A stretch of DNA of 45,647 nt. Source: JAAELZ01 sp047639475 (GTDB taxonomy: Bacteria; Pseudomonadota; Gammaproteobacteria; Arenicellales; Poriferihabitantaceae). How positions within the stretch are numbered: the first letter of the stretch is position 1; the number at the start of each line of letters is the position of its first letter. The notes beneath the pieces are model-generated. The model saw only the letters and a program-made list of their open reading frames with translations, was not told the DNA's origin and searched no databases. Below, piece by piece: positions 24,884-33,767 of the stretch. Location of the stretch: the NCBI GenBank assembly GCA_047639475.1, contig JBLIOD010000017.1, forward strand, positions 1-45,647. The letters are read 5' to 3'. The translations under genes were made by a program, and so were the position numbers.

Positions 24884-25786
24884 ATGCGTACGCGTCATTT
24901 TTTATCTTTGATGGACTTAAGCAAAGCAGAGTTGCTCAAGCTGCTTGATCGAGCTCAAGAACTTAAAGCACAGAGAGTAGCTGGTGACATAAACACACCA
25001 CTAAAAGGGAAAACCATGGCAATGGTTTTCGAGAAGTCTTCTACTCGAACTCGCACCTCTTTCGAAATTGGCATGGCGCAATTAGGCGGCACGGCAATGT
25101 TTTTGTCTCCGACTGATTCTCAAATCAATCGCGGCGAACCTATCAAAGACACCGCGCGGGTTTTGTCCAGGATGGTAGACGTCATCGTCATGCGTACTAC
25201 TTCCCATGTGCGCGTTAAAAGTATGGCAGACTACTCTAGCGTGCCGGTGGTAAACGCCTTGTGCGACACTTATCACCCCTGTCAGATATTGGCTGATCTA
25301 CAAACCTATATAGAACACCGTGGGGATATTACCGGCGCCAACATCACTTGGGTCGGTGACGGAAACAACGTGTGCCACTCCTGGATGAACGCAGCCCGGT
25401 TATTGGGCTTCACGCTCACAGTCGCTACACCCACGGGTTTCGAACCTAGCACCGAAATGCTAGCGCAGTGCAGCGATTCGGTGATACTCACAACCGACCC
25501 CATGTCAGCTTGTCATCAAGCCGACTGCGTTATTACTGATACCTGGGCCAGCATGGGCCAAGAAGATGAAAAACAAATTCGCACTCAGGCTTTCAAGAAC
25601 TTCTGTGTCAATGAGACGATGATGAAACAGGCCAAATCAAAGGCGCTGTTCATGCATTGCTTGCCTGCTTATCGCGAGCATGAAGTCACTGAAGCCGTGC
25701 TTGAAGGACCACAAAGTGTGATTTGGGACGAAGCAGAAAACCGTTTACACGCCCAAAAGGCGTTACTAGAATTTTTACTGAAATAA
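24884..25786 (+). CDS. argF: Ornithine carbamoyltransferase
   Basis: The 300-residue protein has the carbamoyl-phosphate loop EKSSTRTRTSFEIG (about 48-61), VIVMRTTSH, DTYHPCQILADLQTYIE, and the ornithine-binding HCLPAYR near the C-terminus. It makes citrulline from ornithine, the step before ArgG. The gene is divergent from argG. A flavin reductase gene starts seven bases after its stop and an ICMT-like gene follows, probably in one transcript. A terminator-like hairpin sits ahead of the start. Confidence 0.95.
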   Translation: MRTRHFLSLMDLSKAELLKLLDRAQELKAQRVAGDINTPLKGKTMAMVFEKSSTRTRTSFEIGMAQLGGTAMFLSPTDSQINRGEPIKDTARVLSRMVDVIVMRTTSHVRVKSMADYSSVPVVNALCDTYHPCQILADLQTYIEHRGDITGANITWVGDGNNVCHSWMNAARLLGFTLTVATPTGFEPSTEMLAQCSDSVILTTDPMSACHQADCVITDTWASMGQEDEKQIRTQAFKNFCVNETMMKQAKSKALFMHCLPAYREHEVTEAVLEGPQSVIWDEAENRLHAQKALLEFLLK

Positions 25787-25792
25787 CTAACT

Positions 25793-26410
25793 ATGATTAT
25801 CGACATGGGCGCACTTAGCCCAAGCAAAGTTTATTTTACGCTGACTCAAACTATTATTCCTAGACCCATTGCTTGGATCATGACAGAGAATAGCAACCAG
25901 AGCCTAAATCTAGCACCCTATTCTTATTTCAACGCGGTTTGCTCAGACCCTGCATTAATCATGGTTTCTTTAGGGATAAAACAAGATGGCTCGCAAAAAG
26001 ACAGTTTGATTAACATACTCGAGAACAAACATTGCGTAGTACATATCGGTGATTTGGCTTCCATTGATGCAATGAATGAAAGTTCACGAGAGCTGAATTA
26101 TGGTGAATCTGAAGTCAGTAAAATCGGCTTAGCTACTACCGAATTTGATGACTTCACCCTGCCCAGACTTAGCGCCGCGCCGATTGCTATGGGATGTACC
26201 TTTTATCAACACGATGTCATTGGTGACAGCAAACAAAATATACTGTACCTAAAAGTAGACAAAATTTACTACCGCGATGACGTAATCCATTTTCAGGAAG
26301 AACCGTTTCGCCTTAAAGTCGACGCGCTTAAAGTTGATCCCTTGTGCCGATTAGGTAGCGGTGATTACGCCAATCTAGAGACAACCCATGTGCGTAAACG
26401 GCCAAGCTAA
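25793..26410 (+). CDS. Flavin reductase family protein (FMN split barrel)
   Basis: The 205-residue protein contains the flavin reductase-like domain: IIPRPIAWIM (21-30), SLNLAPYSYFNAVCSDPALI, QKDSLINILENK and a second half with GCTFYQHDVIG and ILYLKVDKIYY. Members bind FMN and may reduce flavins or other electron acceptors, sometimes for oxygenases. The gene starts six bases after argF stops and is likely co-transcribed, without an evident link to arginine synthesis. Confidence 0.82.
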   Translation: MIIDMGALSPSKVYFTLTQTIIPRPIAWIMTENSNQSLNLAPYSYFNAVCSDPALIMVSLGIKQDGSQKDSLINILENKHCVVHIGDLASIDAMNESSRELNYGESEVSKIGLATTEFDDFTLPRLSAAPIAMGCTFYQHDVIGDSKQNILYLKVDKIYYRDDVIHFQEEPFRLKVDALKVDPLCRLGSGDYANLETTHVRKRPS

Positions 26411-26419
26411 AAGGCATTC

Positions 26420-26881
26420 GTGAAAAAGTTACAGCTAAAAATACCACCTCCAATAATTTTAGCGACCACCGGCGCATTAATGTGGGGAATTGATCTACTA
26501 CTTCCTCAACAACTTTTTATAGGTAGCGCCTACTCGATACTGACGACACTCGCTATAGCACTAGGCTTAATTATAGATCTAAGTTCATTAGTTCATTTTT
26601 TCGCGATAAAAACTACGCCCAACCCATTAAGCCCGCATAAAACCAAACACTTGGTGGTAACAGGTTGGTATCGCTTCAGTAGAAACCCAATGTATCTAGG
26701 CATGTTATTTCTACTGATAGGTTGGGGCTTAACCTTAGGCAACAGCTTCGCTCTAATGTTGATACCGGCTTTTGTTTTCCTACTAACAAATTTGCAAATC
26801 AAACCTGAAGAAGCCGTGCTTAGAGAATTATTTGACGACGAATTTGAACAATATTGCCAACGCGTTCGTCGTTGGATTTAA
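26420..26881 (+). CDS. ICMT/PEMT-like membrane methyltransferase
   Basis: The 153-residue product has about four membrane segments and the isoprenylcysteine carboxylmethyltransferase signature: HLVVTGWYRFSRNPMYLGML, then LIGWGLTLGN and RELFDDEFEQYCQRVRRWI. Bacterial members methylate unknown lipids or small molecules with AdoMet. The start is GTG 26420, nine bases after the flavin reductase stop; no ATG fits better. It ends convergent with mrcB. Confidence 0.8.
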   Translation: MKKLQLKIPPPIILATTGALMWGIDLLLPQQLFIGSAYSILTTLAIALGLIIDLSSLVHFFAIKTTPNPLSPHKTKHLVVTGWYRFSRNPMYLGMLFLLIGWGLTLGNSFALMLIPAFVFLLTNLQIKPEEAVLRELFDDEFEQYCQRVRRWI

Positions 26882-26885
26882 TATC

Positions 26886-26900
26886 AAAAGGAAACCTTTT
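26886..26900. terminator. Short AT-rich hairpin between convergent genes
   Basis: AAAAGG and CCTTTT form a 6-base-pair stem with a three-base loop in the 23 bases between the ICMT-like gene and mrcB. It is weak and may only loosely mark the end of both units. Confidence 0.25.
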
Positions 26901-26904
26901 AAGC

Positions 26905-29376
26905 TTACCGATTGGATTCAGAGGTTTTGTATTTTTCTTCAGGGTTCGACTTGATACCAAACCATTGGTTAATCCACTTTCCTAGCTTCGGCGCCAAATC
27001 ACACTGCACATTATCAACCGGCGCATAACCGGCAATAAATGGCCGAGATACGGTGTTCTGAGTACATCCTGCCACCATAACCCCTCCATTATCTTGGTCA
27101 ACTTGAGCCCACTCTACCGAGCTTGGTATTGCAGCGCTAACAGATTGAATATCTACCTCATTCATCACTTCTGCCCATACTCGTAATGCACCGCTAGAAC
27201 CGGTTAATCCAGTGGGTTTATTGTCGTCGTTGCCGACCCAAACAATGCCCAAATAGTTACCCCCAAAACCGGCAAACCAACTGTCTCGGTAGTCGTTGGT
27301 CGTCCCCGTTTTGCCGGCTAAGCTCACATTAGGCATCAGCCTTTTTAAGGCTTTAGCCGTTCCATTTTGAGTGACATTTTGCAATGCGGCATTCAATAAA
27401 TAAACTGCTGCCTGATTAATCGTCTGGTCTCCGGGTGTTTCATGTTGCGTTAGCAGTTCACCGGTTCGATTGGCTACAACCCGCAAGGTGCGCAATGCTT
27501 GGAATTTCCCTTGATTTGCAATGGTCTGATACATTTGTGCCATTTCATACACGCTCAAATTGGCCGCACCCAGCATTAGCGAAGGGTACGCGGGGAGCTT
27601 GGTTGCTATGCCTAAGCGACTCAGCGTCGTCAACACCGCTTCAATGCCTACATCCAAGCCGACATTCACCGCGGGGACATTGTATGAGCGAGATAAGGAT
27701 TCGTAAACGCTCGGTCTGCCGTGGTATTTATTGTCGTAATTTTTCGGCTGCCATGTCTCACCATTGTCTAGCGGCACACTGAGAGGCTCGTCCAATATAG
27801 GGGTTGTTAGCCCATAGCGTTTCGGATTCTGTAATGCCGTCAAATACACCGCAGGTTTAATTAAAGAACCCACGGGCCTTTTCGCATGCAATGCCCGATT
27901 GAACCCAGATACCTGATTATCTGTGCTGCCAATAATGACGACAATCTCGCCTGTTTTGGGTTTGATGATCATCATCGCACCTTGCAAAAAACCACTGCTT
28001 AAGCTGTTCTTTTGCTCTAGAGAAGTCAAAGCTGTTTTAAACGCTTTCTCTGCGCCGCGCTGCATTTCCACGTCCAAGGTTGTATATAAATCTAAACCCG
28101 CCGAGGATAAAAAACCGGCATCAAATGTCGCTTCTAACTGCTCATCAAGTAAATCGATAAACACAGGGTAGCGGCTATGTTGAGCGATCTCTTTGGCCCC
28201 CACCACTAACTCTTTGGCTCGGTATAACTGAGACTGTGAAGGCGTTATAAACCCATTTTTAGCCAGCGTGCCCAGGACCAAATTACGTCTCTTCTTGGCG
28301 CGCTCAGGGTGCCGTATAGGGTTATAGGCGGAAGGGGCTGGTATCATGCCAACCAGCATCGATAACTGCCCAGCATCGATGTCTGAAAGCGCTCGCCCGA
28401 AGTAATACTGCGAGGCCAATGCAAAGCCATGAATCGCTCGGTTGCCCGACTGCCCTAAAAACAGCGTGTTAACGTAACGCGCCAAAATTTGCGATTTATT
28501 GAAATTCCGTTCAACCAGCAAAGCCATAATCGCCTCTTTAACTTTTCGCTTTAGCGTACGAGCGGGATTTAGATAAACATTCTTTACCAATTGTTGCGTT
28601 AAGGTGCTGCCACCTTGTCGTCTAGCACCCGGCTTTATATGGCTAAACAACGCCCGAGCAATGCCAAACAAATCCACGCCCGGGTGCTCCATAAAGCGCC
28701 GATCTTCCATCGTTAGTACGGCGTCCAACAGTAACTCAGGCGCTTCGTGTAGTTGTATCTCAATTCTGTCTTCTACAGGGCCAGAATCCAGGTTACCCAA
28801 TAACACTGGCGCTAAAGAGAGTCTTTCAATTTCAATGCCTGAGCTATGGTCCATTAGGCTTTTAACTAACTCCCCGTCAAAAGTAATGCGCACTGCTTGA
28901 GGGGTCTCATCTTGTCGCCAAGCTACCTTTCCTTGCGTAAATACATCTATCACGCCCGCTCGAAAGGCATACTGCAGCGGCGTTTCAATTTGCTTTACAC
29001 GATTAAAGCCCCGTTCTTTGAGTACATCTATGACCTGATTAACGGTTTTTCTATCATTGACTGCTATCTGATACGGCCGTGAGTAAAGATGAGTAGGCAC
29101 TTGCTCACGTGAAAGCTCGAAGCCATTGACCACTGTTCGATTCAGCATCCATATCCAGGCCGCCAATAAGATGCTGCTGAGCAGAAACAAAACACCTATA
29201 ACCTTAAGAGAAACCCTCAGCAGAGATTGTTTCTTATTTGTTTTCGCCCTTCGTCGTGCGGGGCGCCGCTTACGCGCTGTTGCAGGTGACCGCCTAGGCC
29301 GGCGTGTAGAAGGTGACGCCCTTTTTGTTGGGGCTTTTCTGGCCGGCTTTTTAACGGGCGTCTTTCGCTGAACCAT
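26905..29376 (-). CDS. mrcB: Penicillin-binding protein 1B, bifunctional
   Basis: The protein of 823 residues has a very basic cytoplasmic tail rich in Lys, Arg and Pro, one TM helix (VSLKVIGVLFLLSSILLAAW), a UB2H-like region, a GT51 glycosyltransferase domain (LTMEDRRFMEHPGVDLFG, RRQGGSTLTQQLVKNVYLNP, KVKEAIMALLVERN) and a transpeptidase with SxxK in RPVGSLIKPAVY, SxN in SRSYNVPAVN and KTGTT in SLAGKTGTTNDYRDSW. It polymerises and crosslinks peptidoglycan. I chose ATG 29376 over a TTG 14 codons upstream because it follows the stop of the DUF2007 gene by four bases; the two genes probably form an operon. Confidence 0.92.
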   Translation of the reverse strand: MVQRKTPVKKPARKAPTKRASPSTRRPRRSPATARKRRPARRRAKTNKKQSLLRVSLKVIGVLFLLSSILLAAWIWMLNRTVVNGFELSREQVPTHLYSRPYQIAVNDRKTVNQVIDVLKERGFNRVKQIETPLQYAFRAGVIDVFTQGKVAWRQDETPQAVRITFDGELVKSLMDHSSGIEIERLSLAPVLLGNLDSGPVEDRIEIQLHEAPELLLDAVLTMEDRRFMEHPGVDLFGIARALFSHIKPGARRQGGSTLTQQLVKNVYLNPARTLKRKVKEAIMALLVERNFNKSQILARYVNTLFLGQSGNRAIHGFALASQYYFGRALSDIDAGQLSMLVGMIPAPSAYNPIRHPERAKKRRNLVLGTLAKNGFITPSQSQLYRAKELVVGAKEIAQHSRYPVFIDLLDEQLEATFDAGFLSSAGLDLYTTLDVEMQRGAEKAFKTALTSLEQKNSLSSGFLQGAMMIIKPKTGEIVVIIGSTDNQVSGFNRALHAKRPVGSLIKPAVYLTALQNPKRYGLTTPILDEPLSVPLDNGETWQPKNYDNKYHGRPSVYESLSRSYNVPAVNVGLDVGIEAVLTTLSRLGIATKLPAYPSLMLGAANLSVYEMAQMYQTIANQGKFQALRTLRVVANRTGELLTQHETPGDQTINQAAVYLLNAALQNVTQNGTAKALKRLMPNVSLAGKTGTTNDYRDSWFAGFGGNYLGIVWVGNDDNKPTGLTGSSGALRVWAEVMNEVDIQSVSAAIPSSVEWAQVDQDNGGVMVAGCTQNTVSRPFIAGYAPVDNVQCDLAPKLGKWINQWFGIKSNPEEKYKTSESNR

Positions 29377-29380
29377 ACTG

Positions 29381-29689
29381 TTAGTTAAGGTTAGCGTGGC
29401 AAGACCAACAAAGCTCAAAATTGGCTGGATTAGATTCTGTGCAGTGTGGGCAAATTATCGACTCTTCTCCTCGTTGTTTTAACTGCACTTCAAAACGAGT
29501 AATAAACTGTCGGGCCTTCATTTCATCTTGGTCTCGCATTATCCAGACTTCGGGGAAACTGGTGGGTAATTCGCCTAAGCCGCTAGAAGCATGTTCATTG
29601 AATAGCTTAGATGGCACACCTAAATAGCTCAACTCATTTTGAATAAGTTTAGCTTGAATCAAATCGAGCGCTGAATATACGAGTTTCAT
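29381..29689 (-). CDS. DUF2007 domain protein with C-terminal zinc ribbon
   Basis: The 102-residue product starts MKLVYSALDLIQAKLIQNEL, the DUF2007 motif (a PII-like ferredoxin-fold domain), and ends with a zinc ribbon CPHC ... CWSCH (about 80-98). The family is called putative prokaryotic signal transducing protein, without known role. It precedes mrcB by four bases, hinting at coupling to cell-wall synthesis, but this is position only. Confidence 0.75.
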   Translation of the reverse strand: MKLVYSALDLIQAKLIQNELSYLGVPSKLFNEHASSGLGELPTSFPEVWIMRDQDEMKARQFITRFEVQLKQRGEESIICPHCTESNPANFELCWSCHANLN

Positions 29690-29847
29690 ACTTACGCGAT
29701 CTTAAACCACGCTATCCCATAGTTCATTGGATAAAACGACTTTGTCAGCTTACAGAAAGCTAAAACAAACGCTGAGCCAGATATCGAACAAGCCACAGAG
29801 AGTAACCATCAGGAAGCCGGAACTTAGTCTTGGATACTCGAACGTTA

Positions 29848-30852
29848 TTACTCATTTACCCACTGCGCAATTTGCTCAGCAAAGTAAGTTAAAACCCCGT
29901 CACAGCCAGCCCGTTTAAACCCTATCATCGCTTCAAGAACCGCTTGCTTCTCCTCTAACCAACCATTTTGACTCGCCGCCTTTATCATGGCGTACTCACC
30001 GCTTACTTGGTAAGCAAACGTCGGCACGCCGTAGGTCTGCTTGGTGCGCCAAACGATATCCAAATAAGGCATGCCAGGCTTAACCATCACCATATCGGCG
30101 CCTTCTGCTATGTCCATTGCCACCTCATGCATCGCTTCGTCCCCATTAGCAGGATCAATTTGATAACTGTATTTGTTGCTGCCCCCTAAACTTGCTGCTG
30201 CGCCGACTGCTTCTCGAAATGGGCCGTAATAACAAGAGGCGTACTTAGCGGCATAAGACATGATCTGCGTATTCACAAAGCCGCCAGCTTCCAAGGCATC
30301 ACGAATAGAACCAATTCGGCCATCCATCATATCTGAAGGCCCTACTACATCCGCTCCGGCTTGTGCGTGGCTTAAGGCTTGTTCTACTAACACATCAACG
30401 GTTCTATCATTGGTGACGTAACCATTGTCATCAAGTAACCCGTCTTGTCCGTGAACAGTGAACGGGTCTAAAGCGACATCTGTAATTACCCCCATTTCAG
30501 GTACGGCATCTTTTACCGTTTTGATAGCACGCTGCGCTAAACCATTTGGATCGTAAGCTTGCTCAGCATATTGGGTTTTAACCGAATCCGGTGTCACCGG
30601 GAAAATAACGATAGCCGGAATGCCTAAGCCGTGCCAACGCTTAGCCGCCGCGACAAGGACGTCGATGCTCATGCGTTCAACGCCCGGCATCGCGACAATT
30701 TGTTCGTTAATGCCTTTACCCTCAATAACAAAAACAGGGTGAATTAAATCATGAGGTGTTATCGCATTTTCTCTAACTAGATTGCGGCTGAATTCACTGG
30801 CACGTGAACGCCGAAGTCGAGTTGAGGGAAACGTTCTTCTAAAGTCATTCAT
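29848..30852 (-). CDS. hemB: Delta-aminolevulinic acid dehydratase (porphobilinogen synthase)
   Basis: The 334-residue enzyme condenses two 5-aminolevulinate molecules to porphobilinogen. Schiff-base lysines are in SYAAKYASCYYGPFREA and in MVMVKPGMPYLD. The metal loop is DVALDPFTVHGQDG, with Asp replacing the zinc-binding cysteines. This places it in the magnesium-type class known from Pseudomonas. It follows nadC by 14 bases on the same strand, so the two are likely co-transcribed. Confidence 0.94.
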   Translation of the reverse strand: MNDFRRTFPSTRLRRSRASEFSRNLVRENAITPHDLIHPVFVIEGKGINEQIVAMPGVERMSIDVLVAAAKRWHGLGIPAIVIFPVTPDSVKTQYAEQAYDPNGLAQRAIKTVKDAVPEMGVITDVALDPFTVHGQDGLLDDNGYVTNDRTVDVLVEQALSHAQAGADVVGPSDMMDGRIGSIRDALEAGGFVNTQIMSYAAKYASCYYGPFREAVGAAASLGGSNKYSYQIDPANGDEAMHEVAMDIAEGADMVMVKPGMPYLDIVWRTKQTYGVPTFAYQVSGEYAMIKAASQNGWLEEKQAVLEAMIGFKRAGCDGVLTYFAEQIAQWVNE

Positions 30853-30866
30853 AGGGAAGTAGGCTA

Positions 30867-31727
30867 CTAAAGTGTTTTAAATTGCAGAGAGAAATCAACC
30901 GCGGTGATGTGTTTGGTAAGTGCTCCCACTGAAATATAGTCTACTCCCGTTTCAGCAATGTCTCGTAAGGTGGCTATCGTCACGTTGCCTGATGCTTCCA
31001 ATACCGCTTGACCTTTATTTTGTTTCACCGCCTCAGCTAGTTGCTCAGTATTAAAGTTATCCAGTAGTATTCGTTTCGCCCCAGCTTCAATCGCTTCGTG
31101 CATACCTTCAATACTCTCTACTTCGACCTCTACCATTATTCCATCTGGGGTACTAGCCAGTGCTTGCTTAACCGCATTAGTGATCGAGCCCGCCGAACGA
31201 ATATGATTCTCCTTGATTAAAACACCATCAAATAGACCAATTCGATGGTTTTCGGCTCCACCTACTTTAGCCGCATACTTTTGCTCTAATCGAAGCCCCG
31301 GCAAGGTTTTCCGAGTATCCAATACCTTGGTGTGTAAGCCATTCAGTTCCCGAGCGTATCGATTCGCCTCGCTCGCTGTACCTGACAGGGTTTGCAGCAA
31401 ATTTATCGCAGAACGCTCTGCGGTCAAAATACTGCGTGCATTACCAAAGGCTTTAAATACTATTTGATCAGGAACCAGTGCATCACCATCCTTGGCCTTC
31501 CACTCAACTACGATGTCTTTATCAATCTGTCTGAATACCTCATTGGCCCAATCAACACCACATAAAATGGCCTCTTCACGGCAAATCAATCGAGCCTCAG
31601 CCTCAACCTCAGCGCCTATCAGACTCGCGGTTAGGTCGCCCGCACCTACGTCCTCAGTTAAGGCTATAGTGACCAGGTTTTGTATTTGGGTGGGAGTCGG
31701 TTTAACGAATTTTTCGTTCACAGTCAT
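30867..31727 (-). CDS. nadC: Nicotinate-nucleotide pyrophosphorylase (quinolinate phosphoribosyltransferase)
   Basis: The 286-residue protein shows ALTEDVGAGDLTASLI, ILTAERSAINLLQTLSGTAS, VLDTRKTLPGLRLEQKYA, GGAENHRIGLFDGVLIKENH and VEVEVESIEGMHEAI with ILLDNF, all typical of NadC. It turns quinolinate and PRPP into nicotinate mononucleotide in NAD synthesis. hemB follows directly. About 200 bases separate it from the CsgG-like gene upstream. Confidence 0.94.
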   Translation of the reverse strand: MTVNEKFVKPTPTQIQNLVTIALTEDVGAGDLTASLIGAEVEAEARLICREEAILCGVDWANEVFRQIDKDIVVEWKAKDGDALVPDQIVFKAFGNARSILTAERSAINLLQTLSGTASEANRYARELNGLHTKVLDTRKTLPGLRLEQKYAAKVGGAENHRIGLFDGVLIKENHIRSAGSITNAVKQALASTPDGIMVEVEVESIEGMHEAIEAGAKRILLDNFNTEQLAEAVKQNKGQAVLEASGNVTIATLRDIAETGVDYISVGALTKHITAVDFSLQFKTL

Positions 31728-31925
31728 TATTCAATTTATTAATGATGATACTGTAACAAACGCGCCCCAATCTGGGAATAGCGTAAAGGCAATTGTAAAG
31801 TGATAAGCGCTAGAGTGATCTGCGGCAACAGCATAATTAGCGCCAATCTAGAGTTTCAATAGTGATCACCCAGTTGGCTGAATTTTAGCCTTTGTAGGAT
31901 CACGATTGCTGACCTAAATAAGAGC

Positions 31926-33116
31926 TTATTTATTATCCGAATTAGTATCACTTGATTGGCTGCCTTTTTTCTTTTTACGCTTTGGCTCTACCCATTCAGA
32001 AGCGAACTCTAAAGGAGCTGCCGCTTTGGTAGATTCAATGGCATCACCTCTAGAAACTTGACTGGCTTTAATGGACTCACCTTGTGCTATAGAAAACTTC
32101 TCTTTCACCGTAGTTACCCGAATAGTACCCATTAGCTCTGTCTCACCACCTAGCGAAATGCCAGTATCTGGGTCAATCAGCTCTTCTCCCTTTTTCAACA
32201 CATTAAGAATATCGCCTTGCTCAACGCTACCCTGTCCCATGTTCAAGTAGATTTTGCCGTCACTAGATTTAACCACTGAACCACTGGCACTCTTAGCGCC
32301 TATTTGCTTTATCAGCTCAAACACCGATTTATTTGCTGCTGCAATAACTGCTTGGCCTATTGGGGTTTTAGAATAGTTTGAGACGAAGCCACCCATCGCA
32401 TCGTTGGAAATTCCGATACCGCCACCAAATGTCATCCCCGAAGAACTTAAGTCCACTTCCGCTTGGTTACTAAAAACGATCTCACTCGTTTCAGAATCAA
32501 TTAGGCGAATATTCATTCCCACTACACCTTTGCTTTTACTGGTACCGAAGCCGCCTAGCAACGAGCCTGCAGCACCACCCACTACACCGCCCAATATGCC
32601 ACCAATAGTGCTTTTGGATTTTTGCACCCCTTCCTCATAATTGGTAATCACCCCTTGGAGTAAATATTGCGCCCCTAATACTTTTCCCACCTTAGCTGCT
32701 GAGGGAGCGCTCAACCTCCCCGTAGCGCCTAAGTCTTGCTCTGCCAGCGCTTCGCTCAGCACTGTTCTTTCCAGCAATCTAAAGCGCCCTGTCGTATTCA
32801 TTACGTCAATGAGTATCGCTTCAATGCCTTGAACGGGAACACCACCCGCAGAGAAATCGTAATTGATACTGCCAGACGGACCGAACAACCGAACTGAGTT
32901 AGCGGCTGAGTTATTTTCAACTGGCAGCACGCCAATTCTAGATTTCGCTCCTTGATAACTTCCCCACTCAATATTGACCAAAGACTCTGCAGCAACGTTA
33001 TCTAAACGTTCAGGTAACGGCTTTTTACCTCCTTCTAACATTGAATAGGCCACAAAATCGGCCTGCACGTTTGCAGATAACAATAAAACAGCACCCGCTA
33101 ATATTAAATTCTTCAT
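31926..33116 (-). CDS. CsgG-family secretion/curli assembly-like protein
   Basis: The 396-residue protein has a signal peptide MKNLILAGAVLLLSANVQA. Its body matches CsgG: SRIGVLPVENNSA, VPVQGIEAILIDVMNTTGRF, LLERTVLSEALAEQDLG, VGKVLGAQYLLQGVITNYEE and MNIRLIDSETSEIVFSNQAE. Between them lies a glycine zipper (GGILGGVVGGAAGSLLGG). Unlike E. coli CsgG it has no lipobox cysteine at the signal-peptide end. It also has a C-terminal extension with a basic KRKKKKGSQ tail. No csgA, B, E or F genes are nearby. It may form a pore or oligomer in the outer membrane for another cargo. The gene is alone and divergent from glnK. Confidence 0.75.
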   Translation of the reverse strand: MKNLILAGAVLLLSANVQADFVAYSMLEGGKKPLPERLDNVAAESLVNIEWGSYQGAKSRIGVLPVENNSAANSVRLFGPSGSINYDFSAGGVPVQGIEAILIDVMNTTGRFRLLERTVLSEALAEQDLGATGRLSAPSAAKVGKVLGAQYLLQGVITNYEEGVQKSKSTIGGILGGVVGGAAGSLLGGFGTSKSKGVVGMNIRLIDSETSEIVFSNQAEVDLSSSGMTFGGGIGISNDAMGGFVSNYSKTPIGQAVIAAANKSVFELIKQIGAKSASGSVVKSSDGKIYLNMGQGSVEQGDILNVLKKGEELIDPDTGISLGGETELMGTIRVTTVKEKFSIAQGESIKASQVSRGDAIESTKAAAPLEFASEWVEPKRKKKKGSQSSDTNSDNK

Positions 33117-33233
33117 TCCGTAAATTCCTACTTTAGCTAATTTGAGCTTCCATTATATCCTCAAAATTAAGCTGAGTTAAGACACTCCCTTAAAGGGTTA
33201 TTTAGGAACCACGATTAAATATCATCTAACACC

Positions 33234-33278
33234 TGCACCACTCTGGGACATCTTGCTCAGGCGCACTCTTTTGGTGCG
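33234..33278 (+). promoter_or_regulatory. Two candidate NtrC-binding sites upstream of glnK
   Basis: Site 1 is TGCACC-N5-GGGACA (33234-33250), and site 2 is CGCACT-N5-GGTGCG (33262-33278). Both are close to the NtrC consensus TGCACC-N5-GGTGCA. Their centres are 28 bases apart and about 99 and 127 bases before the expected start of transcription at about 33369. That matches paired NtrC enhancer sites in other nitrogen-regulated genes. Confidence 0.65.
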
Positions 33279-33342
33279 GCCCACTCCCATCCAAACAGGC
33301 TTTCAATCAAGCTAACCGCCATTGAACACCGCATTATGTTCT

Positions 33343-33358
33343 TGGCACGATTTTTGCT
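33343..33358 (+). promoter_or_regulatory. Sigma-54 promoter of glnK-amtB
   Basis: TGGCAC-N5-TTGCT matches the -24/-12 consensus exactly, 57 bases before the glnK start. With the NtrC-like sites upstream it predicts nitrogen-limited expression of glnK-amtB. Confidence 0.88.
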
Positions 33359-33415
33359 TAGTGAGTAATCAACAACTATTTATTTTACAACCACTGCAAA
33401 TCAAGAGGACCCAAT

Positions 33416-33754
33416 ATGAAAATGATTACAGCAATTATTAAACCATTTTTGCTAGACACAGTACGAGATGCGCTATCCGAAGTAGGAGTAACTGGCATGA
33501 CTTTGACTGAAGTCAAAGGGTTTGGTCGACAAAAAGGCCATACCGAGCTGTATCGCGGAGCCGAGTACTCTGTCGATTTCTTACCCAAACTAAAACTTGA
33601 AATAGCAAGCAAAAACCAAGATGCAGATCGCATTATTGCTGTCATTACCGAGGTAGCAAATACGGGAAAGGTGGGCGATGGCAAAATTTTTGTCACTGAA
33701 ATTATTAAATCGATTCGAATTCGCACAGGTGAACTCGATCAAGACGCAATTTAA
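33416..33754 (+). CDS. glnK: PII nitrogen regulatory protein GlnK
   Basis: The 112-residue PII protein has the T-loop GFGRQKGHTELYRGAEY with the uridylylation tyrosine at position 51, the B-loop TGKVGDGKIFV and the C-terminal TGELDQDAI. It binds ATP, ADP and 2-oxoglutarate and blocks the AmtB channel when nitrogen is ample. An AGAGGA ribosome-binding site precedes the ATG. amtB follows 13 bases after its stop. Sigma-54 promoter and NtrC-like sites lie upstream. Confidence 0.95.
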   Translation: MKMITAIIKPFLLDTVRDALSEVGVTGMTLTEVKGFGRQKGHTELYRGAEYSVDFLPKLKLEIASKNQDADRIIAVITEVANTGKVGDGKIFVTEIIKSIRIRTGELDQDAI

Positions 33755-33767
33755 CTGAGGAATAACA

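Noticed and set aside
29377..29418. Longer PBP1b start at TTG 29418
   Set aside because: It would overlap the end of the DUF2007 gene. ATG 29376 follows that stop by four bases and begins the basic tail typical of PBP1b.
29727..29918. Small plus-strand frame between the DUF2007 gene and hemB
   Set aside because: It has no ribosome-binding site, overlaps hemB, and its composition looks like antisense sequence.
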